Assembly: GCF_900215355.1 (NCBI RefSeq)
Contig: NZ_OBEA01000005.1
Coordinates: forward strand, 310,001 to 374,000
DNA from: Pseudooceanicola antarcticus
GTDB taxonomy: Bacteria > Pseudomonadota > Alphaproteobacteria > Rhodobacterales > Rhodobacteraceae
DNA length: 64,000 nt
Reading direction: 5' to 3'
In this document: positions 43,918-52,165 of the stretch, piece by piece
How the letters are laid out: every line of letters begins with the position of its first letter
How positions within the stretch are numbered: the stretch's first letter is position 1
Translations under genes and position numbers: made by a program
Notes under the pieces: generated by a model
Database searches by the model: none
Told to the model about the DNA's origin: nothing
The model's input: the letters and a program-made list of their open reading frames with translations, nothing else

Positions 43918-44133
43918 TTACCCTTCCGCTTTCCATGCGGCCAGCTCATGCGCCACCAGCGCATTGGCGTGACCATGTCCAAGCCCGTGAACCGGCTTCA
44001 GGACGGCCACGATCTCCATGTGTTTCTTGTCGCGATGCTGCCGGATGATCTCTTTCCAGTGCTCGATCGGCTGGCCATACTTGGCCTCGATCGACGGGAA
44101 ATAGGACGCCGGACCTTTGACCTTGTCGCTCAT
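43918..44133 (-). CDS. DUF4287 small protein embedded in the fds operon
   Basis: 71 residues: MSDKVKGPASYFPSIEAKYG then PIEHWKEIIRQHRDKKHMEIVAVLKPVHGLGHGHANALVAHELAAWKAEG. The SYFPSIEKKYG..HW pattern is the DUF4287 signature. Start overlaps the fdsB stop by four bases and stop is three bases before fdsA, so it is clearly part of the operon. Classic fds operons go straight from fdsB to fdsA. Function unknown; the location suggests help in assembling or regulating the complex. Confidence 0.85.
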   Translation of the reverse strand: MSDKVKGPASYFPSIEAKYGQPIEHWKEIIRQHRDKKHMEIVAVLKPVHGLGHGHANALVAHELAAWKAEG

Positions 44134-45635
44134 TCCGCAGCCTCCTTCACCTGGCCGAACTCCTCGGGGAAGGCTTCCAGCGCGGAAAGCACCGGGTAGG
44201 GCGTGAAGCCGCCAAGCGCGCAGAGCGAGCCGTCTTTCATCACCTCGCAGAGGTCGGTCAGCACCTCGACCGCCGCACCGTCACCGGCCTTGATCCGATC
44301 CAGCGTCTCGACACCGCGCACGGCGCCGATCCGGCAGGGAGTGCACTTGCCGCAGCTCTCGACAGCGCAGAATTCCATGGCGAAGCGCGCCATGCCCAGC
44401 ATGTCGGCACTGTCGTCGAAGACTACCACGCCCGCATGGCCGATCAGCCCGCCCTGCCCGTCGAACTCTTCATATCCGAAGGGCGTGTCGAACTTCTCGC
44501 GCCCGAAGTAGGCGCCCAGAGGCCCGCCGATCTGCACCGCCTTGACCGGACGGCCCGAGGCCGTGCCGCCGCCGATCTCCTCGACCAAGTCGCCAAGGGA
44601 CATGCCGAAAGCGGTCTCGAACAGCCCGCCGTGCTTCACGTTGCCCGCGATCTGCACCGGGATCGTCCCGCGCGACCGTCCTAGGCCGAAGTCGGCGTAA
44701 TGCGCAGCGCCCTTCTCGAAGATCACCGGCACGGTGGCGAGGCTGATCACGTTGTTGACCACCGTCGGACGGCCCAGGAAGCCCTCCAGCGCCGGCAGCG
44801 GCGGCTTAGCGCGGACCACGCCGCGCTTGCCCTCAAGCGAGTTCAGCAGGCTGGTTTCCTCACCGCAGACATAGGCGCCCGCGCCGACGCGGACCTCCAT
44901 GTCGAAGGCGCGGCCCGAGCCCAGGACGTCGCCGCCCAGCACCCCGGCCGCGCGGGCCAGCTCGATGGCGCGGCGCATAACGGCGACGGCGTCGGGGTAT
45001 TCCGAACGGGTGTAGACATAGCCCTGGGTCGCGCCAGTGCAGAGCCCGGCGATCGCCATGCCCTCGATCAGGCAGAAGGGGTCGCCCTCCATGATCATGC
45101 GGTCGGCGAAGGTGCCGCTGTCGCCCTCGTCGGCATTGCAGACAATGTACTTCTGATCCGCATGGGCCATCCGCACGGTGTCCCACTTGATGCCGGTCGG
45201 GAAGCCCGCGCCGCCACGACCCCGCAGGCCCGAGGCTTTCATCTCGTCGATCATCTGCTCGCCGCTCAACCCGAGCGCGCGGCGCAGACCGGCCAGCCCG
45301 CCATGGGCCTCGTATTGCGCCAGGTCCAGCGGGTCGATGATACCGCAGCGCTGGAAGGTCAGGCGGGTCTGTTTCGCCAGGAAGGGGATTTCCTCGGTCA
45401 GCCCGAGGCTGGGGATGTCGCCCGCCAGGATCGCCGGGATATCGCCGGGCGCCACGGGGCCCCAGGCCTCGCGGCCCTGGCCACGGTCGATCTCCAGCAG
45501 CGGCTCCAGCCAGACCATGCCACGAGAGCCGACGCGGGTCAGCGGGGTGTCGCCAAGCGCCTCTTTCAGTGCGGCCGCCACCGCCTCCGATCCAAGCGCC
45601 TTGGCGGCGGCGTCCTGAGACAGGTAAACCTTCAT
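44130..45635 (-). CDS. fdsB: NAD-dependent formate dehydrogenase beta subunit
   Basis: 501-residue NuoF-like subunit holding FMN, NAD and a 4Fe-4S cluster. The N-terminal part is thioredoxin-like (as in fused NuoE/F forms), then SGLRGRGGAGFPTGIKW (FMN/NADH loop), CNADEGDSGTFADR, GAGAYVCGEETSLL, and the ligand set ESCGKCTPCR with a later cysteine. Start ATG 45635 overlaps the fdsG stop (ATGA). Transfers electrons from FdsA to NAD. Confidence 0.96.
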   Translation of the reverse strand: MKVYLSQDAAAKALGSEAVAAALKEALGDTPLTRVGSRGMVWLEPLLEIDRGQGREAWGPVAPGDIPAILAGDIPSLGLTEEIPFLAKQTRLTFQRCGIIDPLDLAQYEAHGGLAGLRRALGLSGEQMIDEMKASGLRGRGGAGFPTGIKWDTVRMAHADQKYIVCNADEGDSGTFADRMIMEGDPFCLIEGMAIAGLCTGATQGYVYTRSEYPDAVAVMRRAIELARAAGVLGGDVLGSGRAFDMEVRVGAGAYVCGEETSLLNSLEGKRGVVRAKPPLPALEGFLGRPTVVNNVISLATVPVIFEKGAAHYADFGLGRSRGTIPVQIAGNVKHGGLFETAFGMSLGDLVEEIGGGTASGRPVKAVQIGGPLGAYFGREKFDTPFGYEEFDGQGGLIGHAGVVVFDDSADMLGMARFAMEFCAVESCGKCTPCRIGAVRGVETLDRIKAGDGAAVEVLTDLCEVMKDGSLCALGGFTPYPVLSALEAFPEEFGQVKEAAE

Positions 45636-46123
45636 GCCGCGCCCTCCAGAGCCTTCTCCAGCCCCTCGACAGAGGCCCGCCCGATCAGCTGGCCGTCCAG
45701 CATCGCGGCGGGCGCACAGGCGCAGAGCCCAAGGCAATAGACCGCCTCGACCGTCACCCGGCTGTCCGCCGTGGTGCCGTGATCCTCGAGACCCAGAAGC
45801 GAGAGCATCCGCGCCGTCAGCGCTTCGGCGCCCATGGACTGGCAGGCCTCGGCCCGGCAGATCTTCAGCACGTGCTTGCCGGCGGGCGCCTTGCGGAAAT
45901 CATGGTAGAAGGAAATCACCCCGGTGACCTCGGCGCGGGTCAGGTTCAGCGCCTCTGCCAGCAGGGGCACGGCATTGGCCGGCACGAAGCCGAAGGCGCC
46001 CTGGATCTCGTGCAGCATCGGCAGCAGCGGACCTTCGGCCGAAAGATACTTTTCGATCAAGGGTTTGATCTCGGCATCCGCGACCTGGGGCAGGTCTTGC
46101 GGAAGGCTTGGCTGCGAAGTCAT
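45632..46123 (-). CDS. fdsG: NAD-dependent formate dehydrogenase gamma subunit
   Basis: 163-residue NuoE-like thioredoxin-fold protein with a 2Fe-2S cluster: CRAEACQSMG and YCLGLCACAP supply the four cysteines. First gene of the operon fdsG-fdsB-DUF4287-fdsA-fdhD-fdsD. GGGAGGAG lies before ATG 46123. The upstream 88 bases hold inverted repeats likely bound by the LysR regulator. Confidence 0.95.
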   Translation of the reverse strand: MTSQPSLPQDLPQVADAEIKPLIEKYLSAEGPLLPMLHEIQGAFGFVPANAVPLLAEALNLTRAEVTGVISFYHDFRKAPAGKHVLKICRAEACQSMGAEALTARMLSLLGLEDHGTTADSRVTVEAVYCLGLCACAPAAMLDGQLIGRASVEGLEKALEGAA

Positions 46124-46166
46124 AGACTCCTCCCTTCGCTGGCTTTGCCGCCCCTTTGCGCCGGTT

Positions 46167-46219
46167 TTGATGCAAAATCAATATCGCATTTCCGTCATTC
46201 GATTGATTTTCTCAATCAA
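46167..46219 (-). promoter_or_regulatory. Candidate FdsR binding sites
   Basis: TTGAT-GCAAA-ATCAA (46167-46181) and TTGATT-TTCTC-AATCAA (46203-46219) share TTGAT/ATCAA arms; the second overlaps the end of fdsR. LysR regulators bind T-N11-A dyads, which both sites satisfy. Position before fdsG suits activation of the operon. Confidence 0.5.
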
Positions 46220-47102
46220 ACTCCTGCGCGGCCAGCCCCTCTGCGGTGTCCAGAAGCGCCTGCAGGACCGGGGTATGGGGCGCCTGGTAGGGGGCGACCA
46301 GGCCCACCGTCGGCCCCTCCCCCGCCGCGACGGGGATCGAGACCAGCTCTCGCCCCGAGACGAGGTAGCGCGCCAGTTCCACCGGCAGCACGGTCGCCAG
46401 CCCGGCCTGTTCGACATGGCTGACCAGCACCACGGTCGAGTTCGATTCCAGGCTGGTCTCGGGGATGATCCCGGCCTCCATGAAGGCGCGGTTGACGATG
46501 CGGCGGTTCTGCATGTCGGGGCTGAGCAGGCACAGCTCCTGCCCGGCGAAATCCGCCCAGTCCAGCTGCGCCTTCGCCGCCAGCGGATGGTCCGGCCCGC
46601 AGATCGCCGCGTAGCGCTCGCGGTAGAGCGGCGCGGTCGAGACATGGCCCAGGGGCTCGTTGTCGAGATAGGAGATACCGGCGTCGACCTCGAAGTTCTC
46701 CAGCATGGTCAGGATCTCGGTCGAGGTGCGGCTCTGGATCGAGAAGGCGACGCCGGGGTGGCTCTCGCGGAAGACCGAGGCCAGGCGCGAGGCCCATGTC
46801 AGCGCGGTCGGGATGACGGCGATCCGCAGGTTGCCCGAAAGCCCCTCGCGGGCAAAGCGCATCTCTTCGCGCAGCCGCCGGGTGTCCCCGACGATCTGGC
46901 GCGCCCGCACTAGCGCCCGCTGCCCTTCCGGCGTCAGCCCGCCGAAACGCGAGCCGCGCAGCACCAGCTTGACCCCCAGCTGGTCCTCCAGCTGCCGGAT
47001 GCCGGTCGAGAGAGAGGGCTGTGTGATGCCGAGGCTCTCGGCAGCGCGGCCAAAGTGCTGTTCCCGCGCCAGGGCGATGAGCATTTCCAGTTTCGCAATC
47101 AT
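46212..47102 (-). CDS. LysR-family regulator of formate dehydrogenase
   Basis: 296 residues from ATG 47102 (MIAKLEMLIALAREQHFGRAAESLGITQPSLSTGIRQLE in pieces), preceded by AGAGGAC. N-terminal winged HTH, then effector domain with SGNLRIAVIPTALTWA and later YLDNEPLGHVSTAPLYRERY. It sits directly upstream of and co-directional with fdsG, as FdsR in other fds loci, so control of that operon is likely (inferred). The 1077-base open frame upstream to 47288 is shadow. Confidence 0.85.
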   Translation of the reverse strand: MIAKLEMLIALAREQHFGRAAESLGITQPSLSTGIRQLEDQLGVKLVLRGSRFGGLTPEGQRALVRARQIVGDTRRLREEMRFAREGLSGNLRIAVIPTALTWASRLASVFRESHPGVAFSIQSRTSTEILTMLENFEVDAGISYLDNEPLGHVSTAPLYRERYAAICGPDHPLAAKAQLDWADFAGQELCLLSPDMQNRRIVNRAFMEAGIIPETSLESNSTVVLVSHVEQAGLATVLPVELARYLVSGRELVSIPVAAGEGPTVGLVAPYQAPHTPVLQALLDTAEGLAAQEFD

Positions 47103-47160
47103 CTCATGTCCTCTGGCGGCGCCCCTGCGGCCCCCGGGCGCCCTCCGCTGTCGGAGAATG

Positions 47161-47274
47161 CCTCCGGCGGGCGTATTTTCAGCCCGGTGATGCAGCGGGC
47201 CCAATATCATCACCAGGCTAGAAATACCTCCGGGGGGAGGGGCTCCGCAAGGAGCGCCGGGGGGCAGCGCCCCC
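47161..47274. repeat. Composite palindromic repeat, CATCACCAGG variant
   Basis: Arms 47161-47192 (TATTTTCAGCCCGGTGATG) and 47208-47237 (CATCACCAGGCTAGAAATAC) separated by 15 bases, then GGGGGC-AGC-GCCCCC at 47260-47274. Intergenic region 47103-47438 between divergent fdsR and the MaoC-Pta gene contains only this and presumably promoters. Confidence 0.75.
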
Positions 47275-47438
47275 TGCCCCCTCGACACGCGCGAAAGGCC
47301 GGGCGCTGCACTGCCCGTTCCGCAAGCGACGGGTGCGGGCCCAAGGGGCTGGCGCAGATCCCTCTTTGTGCTGCGGTTTGATCCATGTCACGGTTTCTGC
47401 ACCCAATTCTGCCAGCTTGCCGCAAAAAGGGACACAGG

Positions 47439-48830
47439 ATGCTGATCGAGAACAAGACCTTCGACGAGCTGAGCATCGGCCAGAGCGCCGAGCTGAAGCG
47501 GCTTTGTACCCAGGACGACCTGATCGTCTTTGCCAATGTCTCGGGCAATCACAACCCGATGCACCTCTTCGACCACGACGGCGATGGCGATGGCCAGAAC
47601 GAGGCCGTGGCACCGGGGCTCTACCTCGGCTCGATCATCTCGGCGGTGCTGGGCAACATCCTGCCGGGCGCGGGCACGCTCTACCTGTCGCAGAGCCTGG
47701 TCTTCCACGACCGCGCCCATGCGGGCGAAGAGCTGGTGGCCAAGGTCACGGTCACCGCCAAGGATCCGGCCACCCGCTGCGTGACCCTTGCCACCGAGCT
47801 GCGCCGCCCAGGCGATGACGCGCTGATCCTCTCGGGCGAGGCCAGGGTCGAGGCGCCGAGGGTGAAGATCCACCGCAATGCCGCCGATGTGCCCGGCCTG
47901 ATCCTGCAGAGGCACCGGCACTTCGAGAAGATCCTCGAGCTCGCCGCGCCGCTGCCGGCCCTGAAGACCGCCGTGGTCTGCCCCGAAGAGCCGAACTCCC
48001 TCGGCGGCGCGCTGCTGGCCCGGCGGCACACGCTGATCGAGCCCATTCTCGTTGGGAGCGCCGCGAAGATCGCCGCCACCGCCGCCGAGCTGGGCGAAAG
48101 TCTCGACGGTATCGAGGTCATCGACCTGCCCTCGCACCGCGACGCTGCCGCGCGTTCCGTCGCGCTCGTCAACGAGGGCCGGGCCCAGGCGCTGATGAAG
48201 GGCCATCTGCATACGGACGAGCTGCTGCGCCCCGCGCTCGACAAGGCAACCGGGCTGCGCGCGGGGCGGCGCTTTACCCATATCTTCGTCATGGATGTGC
48301 CGGGGCTGGCCCACCCCCTGCTGGTGACCGATGCGGCGATCAACATCTCGCCGGACCTGAAGACCAAGGTGGATATCGTGCAGAACGGCATCGACCTCGC
48401 GCTTTCGCTGGGGATCGAGGTGCCAAAGGTCGGTGTGCTTTCGGCGGTCGAAACGGTGAACCCCGACATCCCCTCTTCCCTGGATGCGGCGCTGTTGTCG
48501 AAGATGGCCGAGCGCGGCCAGATCCGCGGCGGGCTGGTGGACGGCCCCCTGGCCATGGACAATGCGGTCGATCTCTCCGCCGCGCGCACCAAGGGCATCA
48601 CCTCTGAGGTGGCCGGCCGCGCCGAGGTGCTGGTGGTGCCCAACCTCGACGCCGGCAACATGCTGGCCAAGCAGCTGACCTATATTTCCCATGCCGAGGG
48701 CGCGGGGCTGGTGCTGGGCGCGCGGGTGCCGATCATCCTCAATTCCCGTGCCGATGACGACATGGCGCGGCTCGCCTCCTGCGCCGTGGCCGCGCTGCAC
48801 GACGTCCGCATCCGGGGGCTGCGCGCATGA
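47439..48830 (+). CDS. MaoC-like hydratase/phosphate acetyltransferase fusion
   Basis: 463 residues. N-terminal hot-dog MaoC domain (residues 5-150; FANVSGNHNPMHLF is the hydratase-2 type motif) and C-terminal PTA/PTB domain (residues 160-460; ALMKGHLHTDELLRP, MDVPGLAHPLLVTDAAINISPDL, GLVDGPLAMDNAV). Second domain moves acyl groups between CoA and phosphate; substrate may be acetyl or larger. Overlaps ackA by four bases, so an acyl-CoA to acyl-phosphate to acid plus ATP route is likely. Start ATG 47439 chosen: AAAAAGGG upstream. Confidence 0.92.
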   Translation: MLIENKTFDELSIGQSAELKRLCTQDDLIVFANVSGNHNPMHLFDHDGDGDGQNEAVAPGLYLGSIISAVLGNILPGAGTLYLSQSLVFHDRAHAGEELVAKVTVTAKDPATRCVTLATELRRPGDDALILSGEARVEAPRVKIHRNAADVPGLILQRHRHFEKILELAAPLPALKTAVVCPEEPNSLGGALLARRHTLIEPILVGSAAKIAATAAELGESLDGIEVIDLPSHRDAAARSVALVNEGRAQALMKGHLHTDELLRPALDKATGLRAGRRFTHIFVMDVPGLAHPLLVTDAAINISPDLKTKVDIVQNGIDLALSLGIEVPKVGVLSAVETVNPDIPSSLDAALLSKMAERGQIRGGLVDGPLAMDNAVDLSAARTKGITSEVAGRAEVLVVPNLDAGNMLAKQLTYISHAEGAGLVLGARVPIILNSRADDDMARLASCAVAALHDVRIRGLRA

Positions 48831-49999
48831 ACGGCCACCTGCTTGTGCTGAACGCGGGCTCCTCCTCGCTGAAGTTCGGTCTCTTCACCGCCGGGCCGGA
48901 GCCCATGGCCCTGGCCACAGGCCTTGTCGAGCGGATCGGCGGCGCAGCAGAGCTGCACCTGAAGCAGGCCGGGGGCGCGGTGATCGCCGACGGCCCTCTG
49001 GGCCCTCGCGGAGCCAGCCACCAGGGCGCGCTGGAGGCCGCGCTCGAGCCGCTGCTCAAGGCCCACCCCGGTACCGCGATCCGCGCCGTCGGTCATCGCA
49101 TCGTCCATGGCGGGCGCAACTACGCCGAGCCGGTCGAGCTCACGGACCAGGCGCTGTCCTACCTGCAGGAGCTGGTGCCCTTCGCGCCCCTGCACCAACC
49201 GCACAACCTGGCCGGGGTCGCTGCAGCGCAGGCGGCCTTTCCACAGGCGCGTCAGATCGGTTGTTTCGACACCGCCTTCCACCGCCACCACCCCTTCGTC
49301 AACGACACCTTCGCCCTGCCCCGCCGCTTCTACGAGAAGGGCGTGCGCCGCTACGGCTTCCACGGGCTTTCCTACGATTACATCGCCGGCCACCTGAAGC
49401 AGATGGCGCCGCTGCTGTACCAGGGGCGGGTGGTGGTGGCGCACCTGGGCAATGGCGCCTCGATGTGCGGGCTTCTGTCCGGGCGTTCGGTGGCCTCCAC
49501 CATGGGTTTCTCGGCACTGGACGGGCTGCCCATGGGCACGCGCTCGGGCCAGGTCGATCCCGGCGTGCTGCTCTACCTGATGGAGCAGGAGCAGATGACC
49601 CCGGCGCAGATCTCGGAGCTGCTCTACCTTGAAAGCGGGCTGAAGGGCATGTCGGGGATCGGCTCGGACATGCGGGCGCTTCTGGGCTCGGACAACCCCC
49701 ATGCGGCGGAGGCGATCGAGTACTTCTGCTTCCGCGCCCGGCGCGAACTGGGCGGGCTGGCGGCGGCGCTCGAGGGGCTGGATGCGCTGGTGTTCACCGG
49801 CGGTATCGGAGAGAACGCGGCAGAGATCCGGGCGCGGATCTGCCGCGGCATGCAGTGGCTGGGGATCGAGCTGGACGAGCGCGCCAATGCCGCCAGCGCC
49901 CCCGTGATCTCGGGCGAGCTTAGCCGGGTGCGCGTCCTGGTGGTGCCGACGAATGAAGAGCTGGTGATTGCCCGCGCAGCGGCGCGGCTGTCCCGCTAG
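48827..49999 (+). CDS. ackA: Acetate kinase
   Basis: 390 residues; acetyl phosphate + ADP to acetate + ATP. Motifs: LVLNAGSSSLKFGL, HRIVHGGRNY, GCFDTAFHRHHPF, HLGNGASMCGL, and FTGGIGENAAEIR near the C-terminus. Follows the MaoC-Pta gene with ATGA overlap. The family also includes propionate and butyrate kinases; motif set is best for acetate. Confidence 0.94.
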   Translation: MNGHLLVLNAGSSSLKFGLFTAGPEPMALATGLVERIGGAAELHLKQAGGAVIADGPLGPRGASHQGALEAALEPLLKAHPGTAIRAVGHRIVHGGRNYAEPVELTDQALSYLQELVPFAPLHQPHNLAGVAAAQAAFPQARQIGCFDTAFHRHHPFVNDTFALPRRFYEKGVRRYGFHGLSYDYIAGHLKQMAPLLYQGRVVVAHLGNGASMCGLLSGRSVASTMGFSALDGLPMGTRSGQVDPGVLLYLMEQEQMTPAQISELLYLESGLKGMSGIGSDMRALLGSDNPHAAEAIEYFCFRARRELGGLAAALEGLDALVFTGGIGENAAEIRARICRGMQWLGIELDERANAASAPVISGELSRVRVLVVPTNEELVIARAAARLSR

Positions 50000-50021
50000 G
50001 TCGCGGCCCGCCCCCCTGGCG

Positions 50022-50047
50022 CCAACCATCGGGGCCAACCATCGGGG
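50022..50047 (+). repeat. Short tandem repeat after ackA
   Basis: CCAACCATCGGGG occurs twice in tandem (50022-50034, 50035-50047). A GC-rich hairpin (CGCCGGGGGCGGTCCGCCCCCCGG) follows near 50108 as probable end of the ackA unit and the convergent hemP unit. No gene in 50000-50180. Confidence 0.5.
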
Positions 50048-50180
50048 CCATCCGCCCTGGACAGTCGCGTGGGGGGCAGTCACGTGGGCCAGCCGCGGGA
50101 GCTGGGGCGCCGGGGGCGGTCCGCCCCCCGGCCCGAGGGGGCTCGATGCCCCCGCAGTGACGCCCCCCCCGGCAACCGGA

Positions 50181-50342
50181 CTACTTGGTCAGGATCAGCT
50201 TGCCTGCGCGGGTGATCCGCAGGGTATAGACCTGGTCGTTCAGCACGATATGGGCCGTGGACCCGCCCTGGGTCAGCTCCTGCGCAGAGTGCTGCGGCAC
50301 CGAGGCCAGCAAGCTTGCCTGGTCGGTCTTCTCTGGGATCAT
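50181..50342 (-). CDS. hemP: Hemin uptake protein HemP
   Basis: 53-residue protein: ...GGSTAHIVLNDQVYTLRITRAGKLILTK. The Y-x-L-R-I/L-T-x-x-(G/N)-K-L-I-L-T-K ending is the HemP/HmuP family signature. HmuP/HemP promotes expression of haem uptake genes under iron limitation and is itself iron-regulated. No haem receptor is adjacent in the window. Start ATG 50342 overlaps the stop of the upstream micro-ORF (ATGA). Confidence 0.88.
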   Translation of the reverse strand: MIPEKTDQASLLASVPQHSAQELTQGGSTAHIVLNDQVYTLRITRAGKLILTK

Positions 50343-50509
50343 CGCGTCGTTTCCTTCCATTCCAACCGGTCCAGCAGATCTTCAAGCCCCGCGTGGCCAC
50401 CCTCGGGGCCCTCGAAGAGCTTCGCCAGAAGCTCGACCGGGCGGAAAAGCTCGGCCTCTTCAGGCCGCGAGGCCCTGCGTGGCAGGGGGCGGATCAGGTC
50501 TCTGGGCAT
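50339..50509 (-). CDS. Small protein overlapping and preceding hemP
   Basis: 56 residues (MPRDLIRPLPRRASRPEEAE..., ending LEDLLDRLEWKETTR), overlapping hemP by four bases; codon use matches neighbours and AAGGGACACCCCCGG lies before the ATG at 50509. Predicted as an alpha-helical, charged protein without membrane segment. I do not recognise a family. Coupling to hemP suggests it belongs to the iron response. Confidence 0.65.
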   Translation of the reverse strand: MPRDLIRPLPRRASRPEEAELFRPVELLAKLFEGPEGGHAGLEDLLDRLEWKETTR

Positions 50510-50606
50510 CCGGGGGTGTCCCTTGTCATCCCGCGATCAGAGGTCGCGGTCTTCATGCCCCCTGCGGGGCGCTACGGGCCTAAAGCTGACTGATACGATC
50601 AGGAAT

Positions 50607-50630
50607 GTCAATCCGACTAATTTGCTCGAC
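50607..50630 (-). promoter_or_regulatory. Candidate iron-responsive box upstream of hemP
   Basis: CCGACTAATTTGCTCGA (50613-50629) fits CYGA-N9-TCGR, about 100 bases upstream of the micro-ORF start; GTCAATCCGACTA matches GTCAATCCCGACTA upstream of the imelysin gene. Independent link of hemP to iron strengthens the case. Confidence 0.55.
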
Positions 50631-50699
50631 TTTACCAGCCCTGAGCCTGAGAGCCTTCGCCCGTCGGTTGGGCACTCAGCGGGCAATCCACCCCAGAAG

Positions 50700-50723
50700 T
50701 TTCTTGACGCGTCAGTCAAGAAA
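50700..50723. promoter_or_regulatory. Perfect inverted repeat upstream of the polyamine transporter
   Basis: TTTCTTGAC-GCGTCA-GTCAAGAAA, nine-base arms around six bases. It lies 147 bases before the substrate-binding protein gene and overlaps a TTGAC -35-like hexamer, so it looks like an operator rather than a terminator (no T-run). Bases 50724-50869 contain no gene. Confidence 0.5.
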
Positions 50724-50869
50724 AGCCTTTCATGATCCCGTTACAAGATCGTCATCTTCCGGAGTCACTCGGAGCATACTGCGGGCCTACCCGCTGGGCC
50801 CGCTGCTCTGATACCGGCGCCGGGCCGATAGACGGCATTACACATTCGCACCACCAACAGGGGTTCAAC

Positions 50870-51991
50870 ATGACCATTACTCGTCGTACCGCGCTGCAGC
50901 TGACCGCTGGCGCCGTCGCCGCTCCGGCCATCCTGCGCGCCACCGATGCGCTGGCCTCCTCGGGCACCGTCAAGGTCTTCGCCTGGCAGGATTACATCCA
51001 GCCCAATATCGCAGAGAAGTTCGAGGCCGACACCGGCATCACCCTCGAGCTGACCACCTTCGGCTCCAACGACGAAGCCGAATCGACCGTGCGCGCCAAT
51101 GGCGGCAAGGGCTTCGACGTGGTCTTCCCCTCGATCACCAATGTCTCGAACTACGTCGACGACGACGGCGAGCATTTCTTCCAGCCGGTCCCCGAGGCCG
51201 TGAACATGGATGCCGTGATCCCCTCGTTCCTGCGTGACAGCGCCGCCCTGGGTGGCGTGCAGATGGGCAACCAGGTCGCCCTGCCCTTCGACTGGGGCAC
51301 CGAGGGCATCACCCTGAACCGCGCCGCGCTGCCCGTTTCGGATGCCGACCTGTCCTATGGCCACCTCTTCGCCGATGGCACCGAGGGCAAGGCCGCCTTC
51401 CGCCAGAAGTCCGCGCTGATCGGCGTCGGCCTCTACCTCGACGCCATGGGCGAGATCGACAGCAACCGCATGCTGGACGTCTACAAGTCCGAGGAAGACG
51501 CCCGCCGTGTCTTCGGCGCCATCGTCGAATACATGGTCGCCAACAAGGACCACTTCGGCGCCTTCTGGAACAACGGCACCGAGGCCACCGCGGCCTTCAA
51601 GGACGCCGGCTGCATCATCGGCCAGACCTGGGACACCACCGGCCTGCTGCTGAACCGCGAGAACCCCGATTTCGTCTACCGCGCGCCGAAGGAAGGCATC
51701 ATCACCTGGCTCGACAGCTTCGCCATGCTGCGTGGCGCCGAGAACCAGGAACAGGGCGTGGCCTTCATGAACTTCATGCTGCAGCCGGAAGTGGGCGGCA
51801 TGTTCGCCAACAACACCGGCTACAACTCGGCCGTCGCCGGTGCTGCCGAATTCGCCAGCGACGAGTTCAAGGCGCAGTTCAACGAGACCTACACCGCAGA
51901 GGTGCTGTCCAACATGTGGTGGTGGCAGTCCGACACCCCGTTCTACGCTCCCGTCGTGAACGAGATGGTCGAGATCATCACCAACGCCTGA
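50870..51991 (+). CDS. ABC transporter substrate-binding protein (spermidine/putrescine type)
   Basis: 373 residues; Tat-like/Sec signal MTITRRTALQLTAGAVAAPAILRATDALA. PotD/PotF-like fold: VKVFAWQDYIQPNIAEKFEADTG, then DVVFPSITNVSNYVDDG-like hinge and WWWQSDTPFY near the end. Probably binds a polyamine or related cationic substrate in the periplasm. GGGGTTCAAC lies before ATG 50870. A strong terminator follows, so it can be made in excess over the membrane parts. Confidence 0.88.
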   Translation: MTITRRTALQLTAGAVAAPAILRATDALASSGTVKVFAWQDYIQPNIAEKFEADTGITLELTTFGSNDEAESTVRANGGKGFDVVFPSITNVSNYVDDDGEHFFQPVPEAVNMDAVIPSFLRDSAALGGVQMGNQVALPFDWGTEGITLNRAALPVSDADLSYGHLFADGTEGKAAFRQKSALIGVGLYLDAMGEIDSNRMLDVYKSEEDARRVFGAIVEYMVANKDHFGAFWNNGTEATAAFKDAGCIIGQTWDTTGLLLNRENPDFVYRAPKEGIITWLDSFAMLRGAENQEQGVAFMNFMLQPEVGGMFANNTGYNSAVAGAAEFASDEFKAQFNETYTAEVLSNMWWWQSDTPFYAPVVNEMVEIITNA

Positions 51992-52000
51992 TCGCGTTTG

Positions 52001-52037
52001 GGGGAGCGCCCGGCGTCTGTCCGGGCGCTCCCCTTTT
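52001..52037 (+). terminator. Terminator/attenuator after the substrate-binding protein gene
   Basis: GGGGAGCGCCCGG (52001-52013), seven-base loop, CCGGGCGCTCCCC (52021-52033), then TTTTCAC. Lies between the binding protein and ATPase genes on the same strand; partial read-through would give the usual excess of binding protein. Confidence 0.85.
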
Positions 52038-52075
52038 CACATGCAGCCCCCCTGCCCGCGTCGGAGCCTCCGGCG

Positions 52076-52097
52076 GCAGTATTTGGGGCCATCGGAT
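52076..52097. repeat. Single arm of the dispersed palindrome
   Basis: GCAGTATTTGGGGCCATCGG followed by AT; a degenerate arm with GGGG replacing TCAG. No partner arm nearby. Located between the terminator and the ATPase gene. Confidence 0.55.
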
Positions 52098-52165
52098 AGA
52101 AGCAGGGCCGGGCAACGGCCCGCAGCGGCGCGCCCTCCGGCGGGCCATCAGCAACGGGGACAACC

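Noticed and set aside
50870-51991. Start of the binding protein at 50732
   Set aside because: The extension lacks a signal peptide; ATG 50870 leads directly into a typical export signal.
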